The notes: a model not told the origin generated them from the letters alone. A stretch of DNA of 64,000 bases from Archilochus colubris (GCA_023079485.1 CM041085.1:29311121-29375120); one strand, 5' to 3'. Counted from the stretch's first letter, positions 1 to 14,368 are shown. Numbers and translations: made by a program.

Positions 1-3000
1 ATGCAAAAAGATGTAGAACTGGTATTATTTTCTTCATTGAAGGAGATAAAATAAGTTAATCAGAAATCAGTCTTTTGAATGACTTTTGAAGCAGAATTGT
101 GCCTTACCTATCTGTCCTCAGGCAAGTAGCTCTGCCTTGGTCTGTCCAGCACAATGTAGCTTTCTAGAGGGAAGGAAAACATCCCTGCAATGGGCAACAT
201 ATGAAATGATCCAGCAAGTGTACAAGTTTCATCCTGACTCTCTGACTAGACATTGATTTACCTTTTTGAGTATGGAGCTTTCTAAAACACATACAACAGG
301 TATGAGAATGATTGTGTGTCAGCTAAGTTCTACAAAAACTCAGTATTAATTTTGCTTTAGGAATATCCATTAGCATTTCTTTCTCAGACTAACCATGTAA
401 TGTTTCTTCATAATGCTTATTTTTTCAGTTTTCTTCAGCCTATGGGGCACTTAAAAAAAAAAAGCCTTTAATCACTAGCTATCTCTATGTACTTTAGAGA
501 AACCTGTAATAGATAGTTTGAAACCGTATTATGCAATGTTGGATAATTCAGTGCTGGAAACATTTATGAAATTTTAATCTAAAATCAATATTGACTTAAA
601 CAGACTTCATGCTGGTATCTTCTTAATTGCTTTTCATTGCAGCTTTTGTTGTAATACTTAAAAGACAGAGTGAAAACTTAATAAGTTTTTGGCTGAAATT
701 TCGTATGAATGTATCTTTTGTACAAAGGAATAAACAATTAAATCATAAGAAGTGAACAGCTCAGCCTAGATGAATATAATCAGCTGATATCACTAAAAAT
801 CAAGCTAAAGTATTGGAGAAGCAGCACAGTTTTATGCAAAACAGTGGTTGCACAAACTGTCCATTAACTATGTGGAGAAATGTATTAACATATTTCAGTT
901 TAACGTGTATAACCTTGATATTAAACCAGAAATTATTAACTTCACTTTTCTGCCCTTATTATTAAGGACAAATAAACAAGAACAAAGAACACTTTAGACA
1001 TTTTGTGAAGAATAAAAAATCTTCTTGTTTCCATGAATGCAGAAAATCTAAACTTATGAACTCTTATTTGTGTGCCTATATAATTTTGTCTACTTTCAGG
1101 AGAGCTTCTCATGAGCCTGCACTTAAGCATGTAGAAAATTAGAAGTAATTTTATACATTGTGAGGACCACAGACTTTGATGTAATAAGGGAAATCCTTGT
1201 CCCTTAGATTTTGATTAAGAACACAAGTGATTTACACTGTTTTTGACAGCAGCATCCAAGGCCAAGAGTAAATCATACAAGTGAAACTGCATCTGTCTTG
1301 CTTACGGTAGAATATAACATCTTAGCTGACTTTTTTTTTTTTTTTAATGAGGATATTCTCCCTTTCACCAGGGTAACTTTAAATTATTTTCAGATTCCTT
1401 TTCATTACAATTACTTTAGCGGTAAGTCCTAGCTATCTCCACTAACTCCTGAAGGAATTTAGCCTTGAGAAAATGTGCAAAATACAAGCCTTGATGTTTA
1501 AAACTTGAACAGCTGAAAAAAATCGTCTATACTGGCTTGTGGCAGATGCTTTCCCAGCACTGTTCTCACAGCAAACTCCTGCTCTTATATAATCTTGCAA
1601 GTGCAAACCCATCTATCTTGTTGCCCATCTATCCCTCCCCTGGGTGCCGGATTCCATGGAAATAACAAAATGAGTCTTCATTAGCATTTGTGCAAGAGCC
1701 TTTGATCAGATGTCTCATTTAGGGGAAGAAAGGAAGAGTGGAAGGAGAAGGCCACATGGTTATTGCTCCTTGTTACTTCTGGCTGTTCTCTCCAGCCTTC
1801 CTGTTTCCGATGCTGACATGTCAAAAATCTCTAGAGATGTCAGTCGTTTTAAAATGAATACACAGATTCCCTTTTTATGTGTGCCTTAGTTCTTTAGAAA
1901 AGAACAAACTCCCTGCTTCCATCTGTATCTAATTCTTGCTGGATGAGGAGTGAATGTGGCCCACCTTATCAGAAGCTTTAAATGTTTGATAGAAGTTTGG
2001 TCCTGTCATACAAATATCTACCCACCTATTACACGTGTGTGTGAATATGCACATGAATTTGGGTAGAGAAATCAGTTCTGACAAAGGCAATGGTCTCTAT
2101 AGTTACTCTCTATAGTCACCATCTCAGTCTCCACTGCAGCTGATGGGGGGAGCAATAGCTGGCTACCTCAAAGGAATAAGCACAGTTTTTCTTACTTCTG
2201 AGGGGAAACCTTCACCTTGATCTAAACCTCTTCGTATGGCAAAGGACCAGAGTGATTAAAAAGAACTGAGGAAACTCTGATTTCTGCCACTGCAGAATCA
2301 CAGAGACAAACCCCACACAACCATCCTCTAAAACTGTCCCTGAAGATCTGTTTCCAAACAGCTGCCAGGAGCGGAGTGTAGAGGGCCCTAAGCAAGCCTC
2401 AGGATGCTTTTGCCACAGACCTGTGGTGGGTCACCAACATTGCCTATGCAGTGGTTAGAGACTGTCCTGGGTTCTTGGAAGAGCTGGGAAAAAATTTGGT
2501 CGACAGACACAGTTGCCTGATTTTGGTCTGCTAGTGCAATGGCTTAAAGCAATGCACTCCAGACTAAAGAGGGAAACTTGCAGTTCCAGAACCTGCTGCC
2601 ATGGCAAAATATTGGCAAAAAGAAAATAAAATGGAAGAGTCTGCTGTTAGCCTTTTTTTTTCTGCCTCAGCACATCCCCTCACTTATCTGAAAAGTTCAC
2701 CAGCAATACCTTCTGAAGTTACTTTGGATGTCTTACCACCCCTCTGTTTCCTCCAGGTTTTTTTTCACTAGGGTATTTCAATGTCTAATCATATGCATGC
2801 TGTGCATGTTTCAAAAAAATACATCCAACATTGTGTCCAGCATTATGTGCAGACACTTTCTCTTCCTTGTTTACCTTGTCCAGGTTTTAAAACCTAAGCC
2901 GTGTTTTCCATCACTTTACATCTTTTTTCTATTCTTGAGTCTCCAGTTCTAAAACTGTCTGCTCTTTGTTCTAGCCTGAAAAGTCTGTTTTTGTATGCAG

Positions 3001-6000
3001 ACCAACCTGGCTGGAGAGTTTTAGCCTGGCTCTAGCTATCTGAGCACAAAAGTGACAAGGCTCATATATTTTAACAATTCCCTCTCTGCTCATATAAAAT
3101 ATAAATTACAGACATGACAGATTAAGTATATCCTGTTACATCAATTGGGGATGTAAAAACTTCCTGCCACTGTACACAAGATGTATGTTTGTAACTTTTT
3201 CAGCAGCTCTGTTTTCCATTTGGGTAGTCTCTGCCTTGCAGAGCATAGAGTTTGCTATGCCACTGTGGTCTTTAGTTGCTATCATAAAAATCTCAAAGTT
3301 TATTAATAACTTGCAGCACTTTCAGACTGGAGAGATGAGGAGAACTTAAAAGATGTTAGAAATCAGTGCTGACTAGGCAGTCTCTATGGGACAATTCCCC
3401 CAGTGACGTAAAAGGAGACAGAAATCAGGAGAGATACCCCAGCATTAAAATCCAGGACCCAGCCCAGGGTGAGTCCCTCTCCTGTTAGACACCATTTGGA
3501 GTCCCCTGTAACTTGATGCTTCACAATTATGTAGGTAACAAAGTGAAAATTGCAGATATCCTGGAAGCAGAAAAGTCTGTAGGGCTCCTGCAGGAAAAGA
3601 GGGATTTAAAAAAACAGCTTCTCAGTTGAACCTTGAAGGTAAAACTGCCCTTAACAGAATAATGCTGCATACAATATTGTGGTGCAACACCTTTTTGCAT
3701 AAGTATAAATAAAAAAATCAAAGACATACAAATACACACAGGCTTAGCATATATGCTAAATGAAGTAAATGTTTGTATAAAGACAGGAACACCCATTTGT
3801 ATATTTAAATATGTGAAGATGAATTTTATTATCACTGTGATGTACTATGGCACCAAAAGTGGGCCTTTTTGCTCCCATTTACAAATACAAACACTCACAA
3901 AGTGTTCTGCTTAAGTCTTGGATGCTATTTGGGAACAAGAAAATTGTAGACATGGAAAACAAGAGAATCATGGTCTTGGCTTTTTAACATCCTAACACTG
4001 CAACTTGTGAATTTTCTTCCCCAGAGGATTAGCTCAAGATTTCTCAAAGCAGAACAGCTCACCTTGTACTGCTTTTCTTTTCTCAAGTTATGTTTAAAAT
4101 GGCCCATAAGCGGAGTGAGACTGGATGAACATCTCTCTCTTCCTCAGCCCTGTGAATTTTTAATGCCTGGCATTAAGGTGAAAATCATAATTTCTCTCTG
4201 TCTGCTGGGCGATGGGCCATCAATTAAATTCCCTTTTGTCCATATGTAAAATAGCTAATGGTTGCAGCCTCTTTCCATAATAGAGCCATTAGTGGTAATC
4301 TGCCCCTTTCTGCCAACCAATTTACTCAGATGGGTATAGATGAATTGGCAGTAATGTGCCATATAAACCTGGCTCTGTAGATGTTCTGAAAGCAGCAAAG
4401 GTCTTTCAATCTGATACTTTGGCCCATTGTATTGCTGTTTGATATGTAACATAATTATAGGCTGGTGTGGATGTAGTTGAATTTGTGAATGGTTTTGTAT
4501 TCCAATATTTCAGTTTACAGAAATCTGATTCATGGACTGACATAATGCATATATAAAATGTCTTCAGTTTGGTAATGTGTGTCTGATTGACATTGATTCC
4601 ACTCAGTGCTGGCATTTAAAGCCCTAAATTATCTTCAGTGTTTGCTAGCTTACAGATACAGTAGATATCTTAGGGAAGTTGAAACCCTTTGTAAATATGC
4701 CCATTTGAGTGATGCACAATTAATATTTTACATTTTTTAAAAAACTTTTCTTCTCTAAAGAGCTCCATCTTCTTCTTCAGGAGAGGTAGGAGAGGGGGGG
4801 CAGGGAGAGGGGGTCGTTGCATTACGTGGTGATAGTGAAGCAAGAAGGAAAAGCAGAGCACAGACATCTCCTGAAGGGTGATGAATGTTTCAGTCATGCG
4901 CTTACCCATACCAGTGTGCGGTGGCTGAATGATTGGCAAGCTAAACCATAATTTTGTTTGTATTTGCTGTTTGACAAGTTTAATAAGCTAAGTAACTTGT
5001 TCAGTAAAAACCGGCAATGATCCAGCTGAATGTGTTTTTATTTTTTATTTTCCCAGGGTTGAAGGGCATTAATGTATATCCAGCTGTTAGCGGATTTGTC
5101 ATTGTCTTGAACATACAGGAAGACTACAGACATATGGAAAAACTCTGTAATGGCTAGAAAATCTGTACAGAGGATTTATGAGTGAGTTTGCCAAAAGAGG
5201 AGATACATTTCTTGCACTACTTACGTGCTCAAAGATTAAATATATGCTATCAAGAGAGAACTGCAGCCCTTAAAGCAGTTCACGTAATGGCTAGTGTTTT
5301 CTCCAGGTTATATGTAAAATCTTTGGGGTTGTTTCCCTTTTACAATAATGTGAGGAAGGAAGGAAAAAAATGGAGAGAAGAGATCCTGGGAGAGGTGTTT
5401 CAAAATCTATCATCAGTAGTCTCACCCTACTTTCGTTTAAGTCTGAAGTGGAATCCCAGAGAGTGGGTATCAAAACAGTTAGACCAATAGTAAAGACTCT
5501 TGAAATTTCCACTGTCCTGTGTGCACACATTTTATTTGTATATGTACACATCTCAATTAAGGTATCTGTGTCCAATAAATATGTACACACTTTTTTGCTC
5601 TCTGCTTGCTCTTCTTGACTGGCTCAATCTCTGCAGAATGTTTCCAATTTGGGTCATTTTTGTCCTCCTGCCAGTTTTCCAGTCCAGTGTGTGATCCAAA
5701 TTAAATAACCTTCTATTGTGCCATTCCTGATGAATGTCAGATTAATCTTCGCAGAATGTGGGACTTTGTCTGACAAGATGATTACTGCAATATTTAAACA
5801 ACCCTTAGGGCCTTAATTCACTAACAATTTATAGTCCACCCTATACATTAAGTGCTGTTTCTGTGTCCTGAATGCCCAGGTGCATTCTGCTGTGAAATGT
5901 TCACTGAATTGATATTTGGTGACACCCACTCACTGTCCCTGCTATAGGACAAGTGCTTTAGGTAGGGTCTGAGGAGGGCTTTCTAAATTCATGCACACAC

Positions 6001-8321
6001 CAAACCTCAAGAAGGAATCTCATCCTGAGAAAACAGAGAAAAATACTGACAGCAGTCAGTAGGAACTGGGTAAGGGGAATCCTCTTTTGCTTGCATTTAA
6101 ACAGAGAAGCAAAGATCTACATTGTGGTGACTGTCCCCAGCAGACACTGGGAGAGAGCGAGGAGCGCAGCCCCTGCTCACTGCCAGAGCCAGCCAGGACT
6201 TTGGGCACTGCAGGAGCTGGGGCCAGCCAAGGAAAACTCTGGCTGGAAAGCCCAGTCCACAGTACAGACACCAGAGGAAGAGGCTAGAATAGAATCTGAG
6301 AAGTTAAGAAGGAATTTAAGAATGAAGCCAACATTTAATGAGGCTTGGGAAGAAACTTCCCCTAAGGGCCTGTTATTGAATAGCTGCTGCCTGTAGGCTT
6401 TTTTTTAATTCTCTTTTAGAGCAGCTGGTATTGGCCATTGCTAGAGACAGAAACGCTGACAGGGTCAGAGCCAGCAATGGCTGTCTTTAAGACTTATTTT
6501 AATTTGAGCTAATAGAGTACAGATTCTTAGCAAAGAACTCATCATGATGAGTATATACTTAAAATATATGAGTGAAGAAAATACCACACTTTCCCCCTCA
6601 AACGTGTGTCCAGCCTGTCCCAGGATACAGGGTTATGTTTCACTTGCACAGTGTGCCTTTTTCTGTCTGATGTCTGTAATGTCATAAAGCAACTGGTAGT
6701 GCTTAGTGGCTCTCTGCACCAGTAGCTCCATCTTGAGGGACTGAAATTGATGTAATTTATCATGGCAGGTGAATATGTAAGCTGTGCCTCTTGCCCCATC
6801 GCACAATGTAGCAGAAGCAGCAATAGACAACGAGTTGGAAATAGCTCTCTCCTTTCTTTTTTTTTCCCCCAGCTTTCTGAAATGGCAACATCATATGTCT
6901 GCATGGCTGGAATATCTAGGTGGATATCTTAATGGAGCTGTTTACCACAGCACACTGTCAGAAGCTGTTGGTGCTTTATTACTGAACCATTCACTGTGCA
7001 TCTATTTTGCCAGAAGTGGTAATAAAGAGTGCATTTTGTTCTGTGACATTTAAAAAAAAAAAAATTCCTTTCCCTGTGTTTATACTTTGTCTTGATGCTT
7101 TTGCGCTGTCACTTAACACTGAAGGACCTTCATACCTTTTAGTTAATATACATATCCCAAGCAGGACTGAGAAAATGGATGGGACTGTCATTGCCTGGAT
7201 CAGTATGTTGTCTCCTTCCACTGTTCTCTAATCACAGAGTATCACCTCTGGCTTGATAGGTTCATTAAAAATCATAGCTCCAGGCCTTTTTGATTTCATG
7301 TGCCAGTTCTTTCAGAAATTTAGGATGAAGATTACCAGGCTGCCCTGACTTGATTGCAGTGAACTTTTTCTGTGTTACTTTGTGATTCCACAGACTTTTT
7401 CCCATTAGCCATCTTGCCTGTACCTCCACTTTCAGCAGGATTTCACTAATCCATACCAGAAAGACAGGAAACATGGGCATGAGTCATACCCACAGGAGTT
7501 ATCCAAGGGATGCATAATCCTGCCCCTGCTATAAAGGATCCCTCAGCATGAATATTGCAACTTCAGTTCAAATAGACTGCTGCTACCCTTTGGAGAAGAG
7601 ACTCTGCAGGACAGGGTGGAAAAGATGGTGAGAAACACAGCTTTGTCTGGGTAGGGGATTGTTTCGACCAGTGTTAGAATTTGTCCCAATTAGCTTGGTT
7701 CCTCTCAGTTTCTGGCCCCACATGGTCCCCAGGGTGGCTGGTGAGAACTGCAGCTGCTCTGCACCTCTGCAGGCCAGGCTGCTCGTGTCTGGGACTAATC
7801 AGAAATGCCTCAACCATGAAAAGGTTTGTGACTTTGAGAATATTTTACATATCCCTGTTAAGAAACATCAAAATAACCCTAATCCCTTTGCAAATGTTAA
7901 GTCTTAACACAATCTTTTATTTGGCACTGTACCCGTGGCCAGGCATACACAGATGTTAACAGGGCTAATGAGTAGAACAGTCAGTAAAATAAAATAAAAT
8001 ATATAAAAAAAGTAAATTAAAATTTAAAACAACCCCCTCCTGCTCCCAACAGTGCAGTCTTATCACAGTTTGGTTATGTTTTCCTTCTGCAGAATTCAAA
8101 GTTTTGTTTTAAATTCTGCACATCACAGCCATACTAAATATCCCCTTAGACAAGACACAAAGCTGCTGAGTAAGACCCCTGCAAATCAGGGATGCTTTTT
8201 CATAAGACCAACATGCATAATTTATATCTGCATACAATTAGCCTGTTTACATTTATACATCTTCTGTTTCCTTTTTTGTGAACTATTCTACAGGATACTT
8301 GGTAATGCATTCACAGTAACC

Positions 8322-8410
8322 TGTTTTTTTGGTGGTTTTTTTTGTTTGTTTGTTTGCTTGGATGGTTGGTTTGGGGTTTTTTTGTTTGGTTTTTTTTTGT
8401 TTGCTTTTTA
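8322..8410. repeat. T/G-rich low-complexity tract
   Basis: Runs of T are broken by single or double G, with TTTG and GGTT repeated many times. The same texture recurs at 16625-16693, 21783-21875 and 43014-43095, and as the complementary A/C form near 45404-45435. It is not a telomeric repeat, because no TTAGGG register exists. Confidence 0.7.
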
Positions 8411-10886
8411 AAGCTGCAAGACTAAACAATTTATAAAACCTCACACCTAATAAATACTTTATATTAATACAAAAATGTTTTCCTACTAGGCAGCAATGTC
8501 TTAAAAAAGAGTCCTGCTTTTTCCTTCTTTTGAAGTGCTCTCAAGCAGCAGTCTATAAATCCTTGGCACATTTTAAAAAATGTGTCAAAGTGTGTTTTTT
8601 GTGAATACATTCAGTGTCAGGGTCATAATCATCTCTACTGAATGGGTACAGCAGACCAGTCCTTCCATCACCCCTGATCTGATGGATCACTCCTTTAAGA
8701 CATTAAGATCCTTTAGATCCTGTAGTGTCCCCTGGGCAAAACGAGGTGGCATGTACCTAGCAGATGATAATGAATAGGCTTGGATTATCAGAAATGCAGC
8801 TAGCCCACAGGAAAAGCTGGTGAGTAGTAGGGAATGCCTCTAAGTGAGAAGATGGGGAGAGTGCACGCTGAGGCTGCTTTCACCCAGCTATATACACTTT
8901 TTGGGACAGGAAAAACTGGTCTGAACAGCTGGTGGAATGGAAAAGGAGACCTCAGGGAAAGACAAGTGACAGGGAGGGAGCAAGCAGGGACAGAGTCTGT
9001 GAGAGGTACTTGAGAAAAAGATTTTGAAAATACATAACTGTTTCTTGTTGAATGGAAAGAAATCCTATTGCTCCCTGGATAGAAAAGATCATGTGCCTTT
9101 TATGTGGATAATATTTAATAGTGAAGGCATACAAATTCAATCCCTTTGTAAACAACTCATTACTAGCTCTGTACTCACATACTCACAGTGGAGGAAGTCA
9201 CTACTGTTGTAAAAACACCTACAGAGATATAGCAGATATGCTCTGATTTGCAAACATTTAACGCTCAGAGCAATGGAGTTTTTGCTTCCCACCACTACCC
9301 AGGCACAGAACCCTCTGTATCTTCTGCCATGCAATGATGGGTATGGTCAGTAGTGTTTTAGAGACCAGCTACTGAACTTTGTATTTGAGTTCCTGGGGAT
9401 AGAATGGCACTGCTTCCCCCATCATACCCTGGCACTTGTCTTCTGGAGCATTTATTCTTCAGAGCAGATATCCCCAATCTCCTTCCTTTTTTATTTTTTT
9501 TTTTTTTAATCTTTTTTTTCCTGTATCCCCTGAGCTCACAGTAGCTATTTTCTGCCCATGAGTCAATGGTGAGAACAGTGGAGAATTTGGTACAAGATGG
9601 TCCAAAAGGGAGGGAATTACTGGTATTACTTTGCACTCACTCAGCACCAACTCTCCAAAGAGCTGTTATTGTAACATAAAACACAGCTGGAACATAAACC
9701 ATTGATCCTTATGAGGTTTTTCTTCAATCAATATTTCTTTATAGGGAACTTCACTTAGGATGCAATAAAGAGGTACATCATAACTGCTATGTGCCACAGG
9801 ATACAAGGGTTCATTTTAGATGCTCTGAGTCCTGCTGGTATTGAAAGGAGACTGCGGTGCCACAGCAGGCCAGAAGATGATACATTTGGAGACTGGGCTC
9901 TGCAGACTGTGATGCTCTTGGCTAGAATTAGGGCCTCTCAGACAGCTCCCTAGGGAACAACTCTCAAGTCAGTCAGTGGCTGCAGCTCTTGACCTCTTCT
10001 TTGCCTTAGTATCCAGGAAATTATTTCTGCTACATTCTTACTTGTGAGCTTTGAAGCTCACACTTCCCTGGCTGAGGAACAGGATGACTGAATACTGGCC
10101 AGAACAAGTCCAAATTCTCTAACATTCTTATAAAGCCTGAAGGACGGAAAATGGGCAAGGAAGCAATGACAAAAAAAAATTCATTTGCATAGAAACAAGT
10201 TGACAGGCATAACAAGGCAATTAAAACATCCATCCTAGCTCTGCAATTTATTTATAAATGAGTTTTGTAAGGAGCCAAGGAAGAGTTCAGCGTCACCTTA
10301 CAGGGCAATAAGGGAACAATGTCAGACAGGAATTAATTTTCATACAACCAGGTGGTTGGATTGTCCTGCACAGCACAGATGTGGAAGGAACTTTTGAATT
10401 TTCTTTAACATTGGAAAGCACCAAAGAATTTTCATTATAATGGGATAGCTTGTCTATCAGATACTGAAACACACCAAGTTCATTCACTTACAATTCTATG
10501 TTTGAGGATAGAGAACTACTGTTAAAACAAATGAAGGAAAAATACAAAGGAAAAAATATCCAAGGGCAAGCTAATCTTTCATCTGATTGTACCACTTACC
10601 ATTATTTTGCAAAAAAATGTCTTTTTTATTATTATTTCAGTTTTATTTTCAGGAAAGTGGTCCTATTCCTTGCCACTATTCTCTGCTCTTCACAGTGAAA
10701 TGGATGGCAGCCAATTAATGTTGCTGAAACTGAGCTGAACTTCTGTTTCTTGGCACTGCTCAAAGACCCTGGTCAGTATGTGAACATCACTACTCTGTCA
10801 TTTGTCATTTTCTGCAAACCAGGGACCAACAGGCATTGTCTTGTCTCAAGTATCCCAGAGATTAGTTAAGTCTCAATGAACAGCTG

Positions 10887-10910
10887 GGGAGAGAGAGAGA
10901 GAGAGAGAGA
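10887..10910. repeat. (GA)n dinucleotide microsatellite
   Basis: About twelve uninterrupted GA units, flanked by non-repetitive sequence. Confidence 0.9.
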
Positions 10911-11311
10911 AAGATTAGAGAGGTCAAAGCCCAACCAGAATGTGATAGCTACAGATCACTTTGTTGTTTTGAGATTAACAGATACTGGCAATTGTCCTTT
11001 AACCTTTTACAGAGATGGCCTGTAAAGCATGAGGGGTTATTCACAGGACTAAACCTCTCTGTGTTGGCTCATTTCCAGTTACTATCCAAGGTCAGGGCTA
11101 TGATAATCTTTGTTTGATTCCTCTGAATTTCTGAATCTTTCCTCAGTTTTGGTCCCATCATATGTCAGAAGAAAAGATTCTTCCAGCCTCCATCTTCCCA
11201 GCTCTCCTTCATCCCTAGTTCAGTCTTGGAGGCTTAAGTGTTGAATGGGTGCAGACCAGGTGGATCTCATTGTGGATGGGGATCCTCACAGATTAAGATC
11301 ACTGCACTTAA

Positions 11312-12490
11312 ATCATAGAATTATAGAATCACAGAAAGTTAGGGGTTGGAAGGGACCTTGAAAGATCATCTAGTCCAACCCACCCTGCGACAGCAGGGTC
11401 TCCTACAATAGGTCACACAAGAATGAGTCCAAGTGGATTTTGGGCTCCAGAGAAAGAGACTCCACAACCTCTCTGGGCAGCCTGTTCCACTATTCTGTCA
11501 CCCTCAGAATGAAAAAATTCTTCCTTGTATTTATATGTAACCACCTATGCTCCAGTTTATAGCCATTGCCCCTTGTCCTTTTATTAGTCACCCCTGAGAA
11601 AAGCTTGACTTCATCCTCCTGGGACTTGCTTCTTATGTATTATAAACATTGATTATAAACATAAATATTATAAACACCCCTCATTCTCCTCTTCTCCAAG
11701 CTGAAGAGCCCCAGCTCTCTCAGCCTTTCCTCATAAGGGAGATGTTCTACTCCCTTAATCATCTTTGTGGCCCTGCACTGGCCTCCTTCAAGCAGTTCTC
11801 TGTTCTTTTGGAACTGAGGGGCCCAGAACTGGACATAATATTCCAGATGCAGCCTCACCAGGGCAGAGTAGAGGGGGAGGAGAACCTTTTATGACCTACT
11901 AGCCACACCCCTTCTAATATACCCCAGGATGCCATTGGCCTTCTTGGCCACAAGGACACATTGCTGGCTCATGGTCATCCTTCCATCCCCCAGCACCCCA
12001 GGTCCCTTTCCCCTGTGCTGCTCTGCAACAGCTCAGTCCCCAGCCTATACTGGTACCTGGGGTTCTTCTTTACCAGATGCAAGACTTTACACTTGCCCTT
12101 GTTGTAACTCATTAAATTTCTCCCTGCCCAACTCTCCAGTCTGTCCAGCTCCCTCTGAATGGCAGCACAGCCTTCTGGAGTGTCAGCCACTCCACACAGT
12201 TTTGTGTCATCAGCAAACTTGCTGATAGTAGACTCTATTCCCTCAGCCAGCTCATCAATATATTGTATAGTATCTGTCCCAGTACTGACCCTTGATGGAC
12301 TCCACCAGAAACAGACTTCCAACTAGACTCCATCCCTCTGACTACAGCTCTCTGGCTTCTATCCTTCAACCAGCTCCTGATCCACCTCACTGCCCAATCA
12401 TCCAGGCCACACTTCTTCAGTTTAGCTCCAAAGATTGAAAGCAGGCTGAGCAAAGCTGCAGATCTCACTCTTGTTTTGGTGAAGAAACAC
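11312..12490 (-). mobile_element. CR1 LINE, 5'-truncated, decayed
   Basis: The left edge shows the reverse complement of the CR1 3' tip (AATCATAGAATTATAGAATC) followed by the typical GGTTGGAAGGGACC block, so the element runs right to left. Reading the minus strand, the reverse transcriptase part of ORF2 can be followed in pieces. Near 12300-12490 comes a block containing a degenerate form of PQGSVLGP. Near 12000-12240 comes the catalytic FADDTK core. At 11640-11858 comes the C-terminal segment with [15 protein letters not shown]. Frame changes and stops separate these pieces, so no working protein remains. The upstream half of ORF2, all of ORF1 and the 5' end are missing, which is usual for CR1. 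The 5' boundary is uncertain by some tens of bases. The 3' sequence (ACAGAAAGTTAGGGGTTGG, CAGCAGGGTC) matches the copy at 38 kb better than the one at 33 kb. Confidence 0.95.
11975..12490 (-). pseudogene. CR1 ORF2 reverse transcriptase fragment
   Basis: Two overlapping minus-strand frames (12235-12492 and 11975-12322) together cover the palm region of the CR1 reverse transcriptase. Visible landmarks are GVHQGSVLGQ (the family norm is close to [10 protein letters not shown]) and SKFADDTKLCGVADTPEG, which carries the YADD/FADD-type catalytic aspartates. The frame shifts between them near 12240-12320 and the N-terminal two thirds of the protein are absent, so this is a dead copy. It would have served target-primed reverse transcription of CR1 RNA. 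Confidence 0.85.
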
Positions 12491-12863
12491 ATATCAGCTG
12501 TCCTGTTACAATGGTTGTAAAGAAACTGATAAAAAAACTTGTAGTTTTTGGGTAGACACTTGAGAATTAAGGGGCTGCTGTCCTTTAAGTATTAGGGCTC
12601 AACCACCCCATATTCATCTGTTTTCTACCTAGCTGTTTCCCCCTTAGTTTAGATGCAATGTGAGAAAGAGACAAACAATTGAGACAAGCAGGAGTGGTGG
12701 TTGACTTGCTATACCAGAAGGAGGTCAGTAGTAACATACTTCTGAGTCACAGCACAGTGAGATGAAAATGCTGATGATTTCAGAGACATGGCAAAGAGCA
12801 TGCACGAAGCATTTGCAAAGACATGTCTGCATATACAGAAGCCTATAAAAGACTTGCACACAC

Positions 12864-12900
12864 TCATATATATATACAGGACACACACACACACTCACTC
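12864..12900. repeat. Compound (TA)n/(CA)n microsatellite
   Basis: A short alternating TA stretch is followed after a few bases by ACACACACACAC. Open frames across it on the minus strand are artefacts of the repeat. Confidence 0.85.
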
Positions 12901-14368
12901 GCACATAAACAAACACCACAGTGATGCCCAATGAGTATTTTCTCAGACAGTTCCAGATAAAAGCATTGCTTGTTTGAGCTACTATGTTGACTGTGAAGAG
13001 AAAACAAGATGGAAGCGTAGGCAGAGGTATGAAGAGGGCAGTGTTAGAGAGTCCGTGATTCTCTCTCTTAGTGCAAAAATGCTTTGGCAGAGCAGTGAGG
13101 TGTAAAAATATGAAGATAGAAAGAAGGAATTCAGTTCCTTGCATTTTGAGCCTTTATTTTACTAAAGAGGTGTAAAGTTCTTAAAACATTGAAGAGAAAT
13201 GTTTATGGATTGTTTGAGCTGTGAAAAACTTGGTTTAGTTCACACAAGCATTGCTGATTTTCTCACTTTCTGTTGATGTGTTATGCATGGAATGATATTT
13301 CACAATGTTTCTTAGACCCCTGAAAGGTCATGGGATCTGTTCCTGACAAAGTTCTGCTACAAATGCAATCAGACCTACAGAATTCAGTGCTAAATAAGGT
13401 ATGCCTGAGCATTTTTCACTTTGAGGGTCATTGAAATGTTTAGGGAAACTGAAAACTGTTTTCTACTGGGCATACTACAATGGAACAAAGAAATCACATT
13501 TGAAATTATGATGCTTCCCATACATTTCCAGCATGTTATGGAGCACCACGAGAAAATATGTGAAAAACAATGACTGCTGAGTAATTTAAGAATAAAGGAT
13601 TTGCTACGTTGCCAAAGGAGAAAGATCTTCTCTTTGAACAAATCCATTTCTCATAACCTAAAATTCAACAATGAAAACTAAACTATTTGCACAAGAAAGC
13701 CCGGAAATCCTTTAAGATAAGTCTGCTTTTAATGCACGAATGGTAATCATCAGTAAGCGTGTAAAATATTGAATTGCCCTCGTAACAGCAAAAATAAAGA
13801 TTCTGGGTGTTTATATGTCCTGGAACAAAAAATATCAGCATAAAAGAATGGTCAATGAGTAAAAAATGATCAAATGATTTTCTATTTTCATTCTTAAGAA
13901 ATTACTCTGACAATTTCTGCCCTTTGTGGATTTGTAAAATAGTTTAAGATCTCAGCATGAGCACTCTGTCAAGATATAAGGCTATCACGGAACCGAGATA
14001 GAACCATTTAGGGTTTTTTGTTATCCCTGGTCTGCTGCATGGTCTGTCAGAGAAGATTTAGTGTAGTAATGAGCAATTAAGAAAGGTGTTTGTATGAAGT
14101 TTCCTCTGTTCTATGATTTGATATTAATGCTGTAGCTCCAGAAGAGACATTCAGTCTGGCTGTCACTCGTGTGTGTGAATCTGAACTAGTCCTACAGCTC
14201 TGCTGCTATGATCCACAGCATCTTTTTTTGGGAGACAGTAAACACTGCATTTCCTTGGTTCTGTTTCCTTTGTAAATGGCCTGTACTGAGAACACCTAAG
14301 TATTCCTGAGTGAGGAAGGATACCTGTGACAGTTTTGTGAGTGTGTTGGGCAGGCAGAAATTAGCCCC

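Larger units (their letters stand above)
1..11311. other. Gene-free unique DNA, left end
   Basis: No exon, RNA gene or recognisable transposon was found. Open frames are all short (at most about 120 codons), overlap on both strands and show no domain. Low-complexity pieces are a T run near 1331-1345, a T/G-rich tract at 8322-8410, a T-rich tract at 9485-9517 and (GA)n at 10887-10910. A patch at about 6110-6280 is more GC-rich than its surroundings, without an identifiable product. Stretches near 1640-1720, 4090-4400 and 5010-5110 have the texture of vertebrate conserved noncoding elements (homeodomain-like and TCF-like words), which is only an impression. Confidence 0.6.

Noticed and set aside
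6056..6396. Overlapping frames on both strands in a GC-richer patch
   Set aside because: Neither strand shows a domain. Overlapping frames on both strands are expected where GC is locally higher and stops are rarer.
8322..8410. Interstitial telomeric repeat
   Set aside because: The tract is T/G-rich but has no TTAGGG or close variant in tandem.
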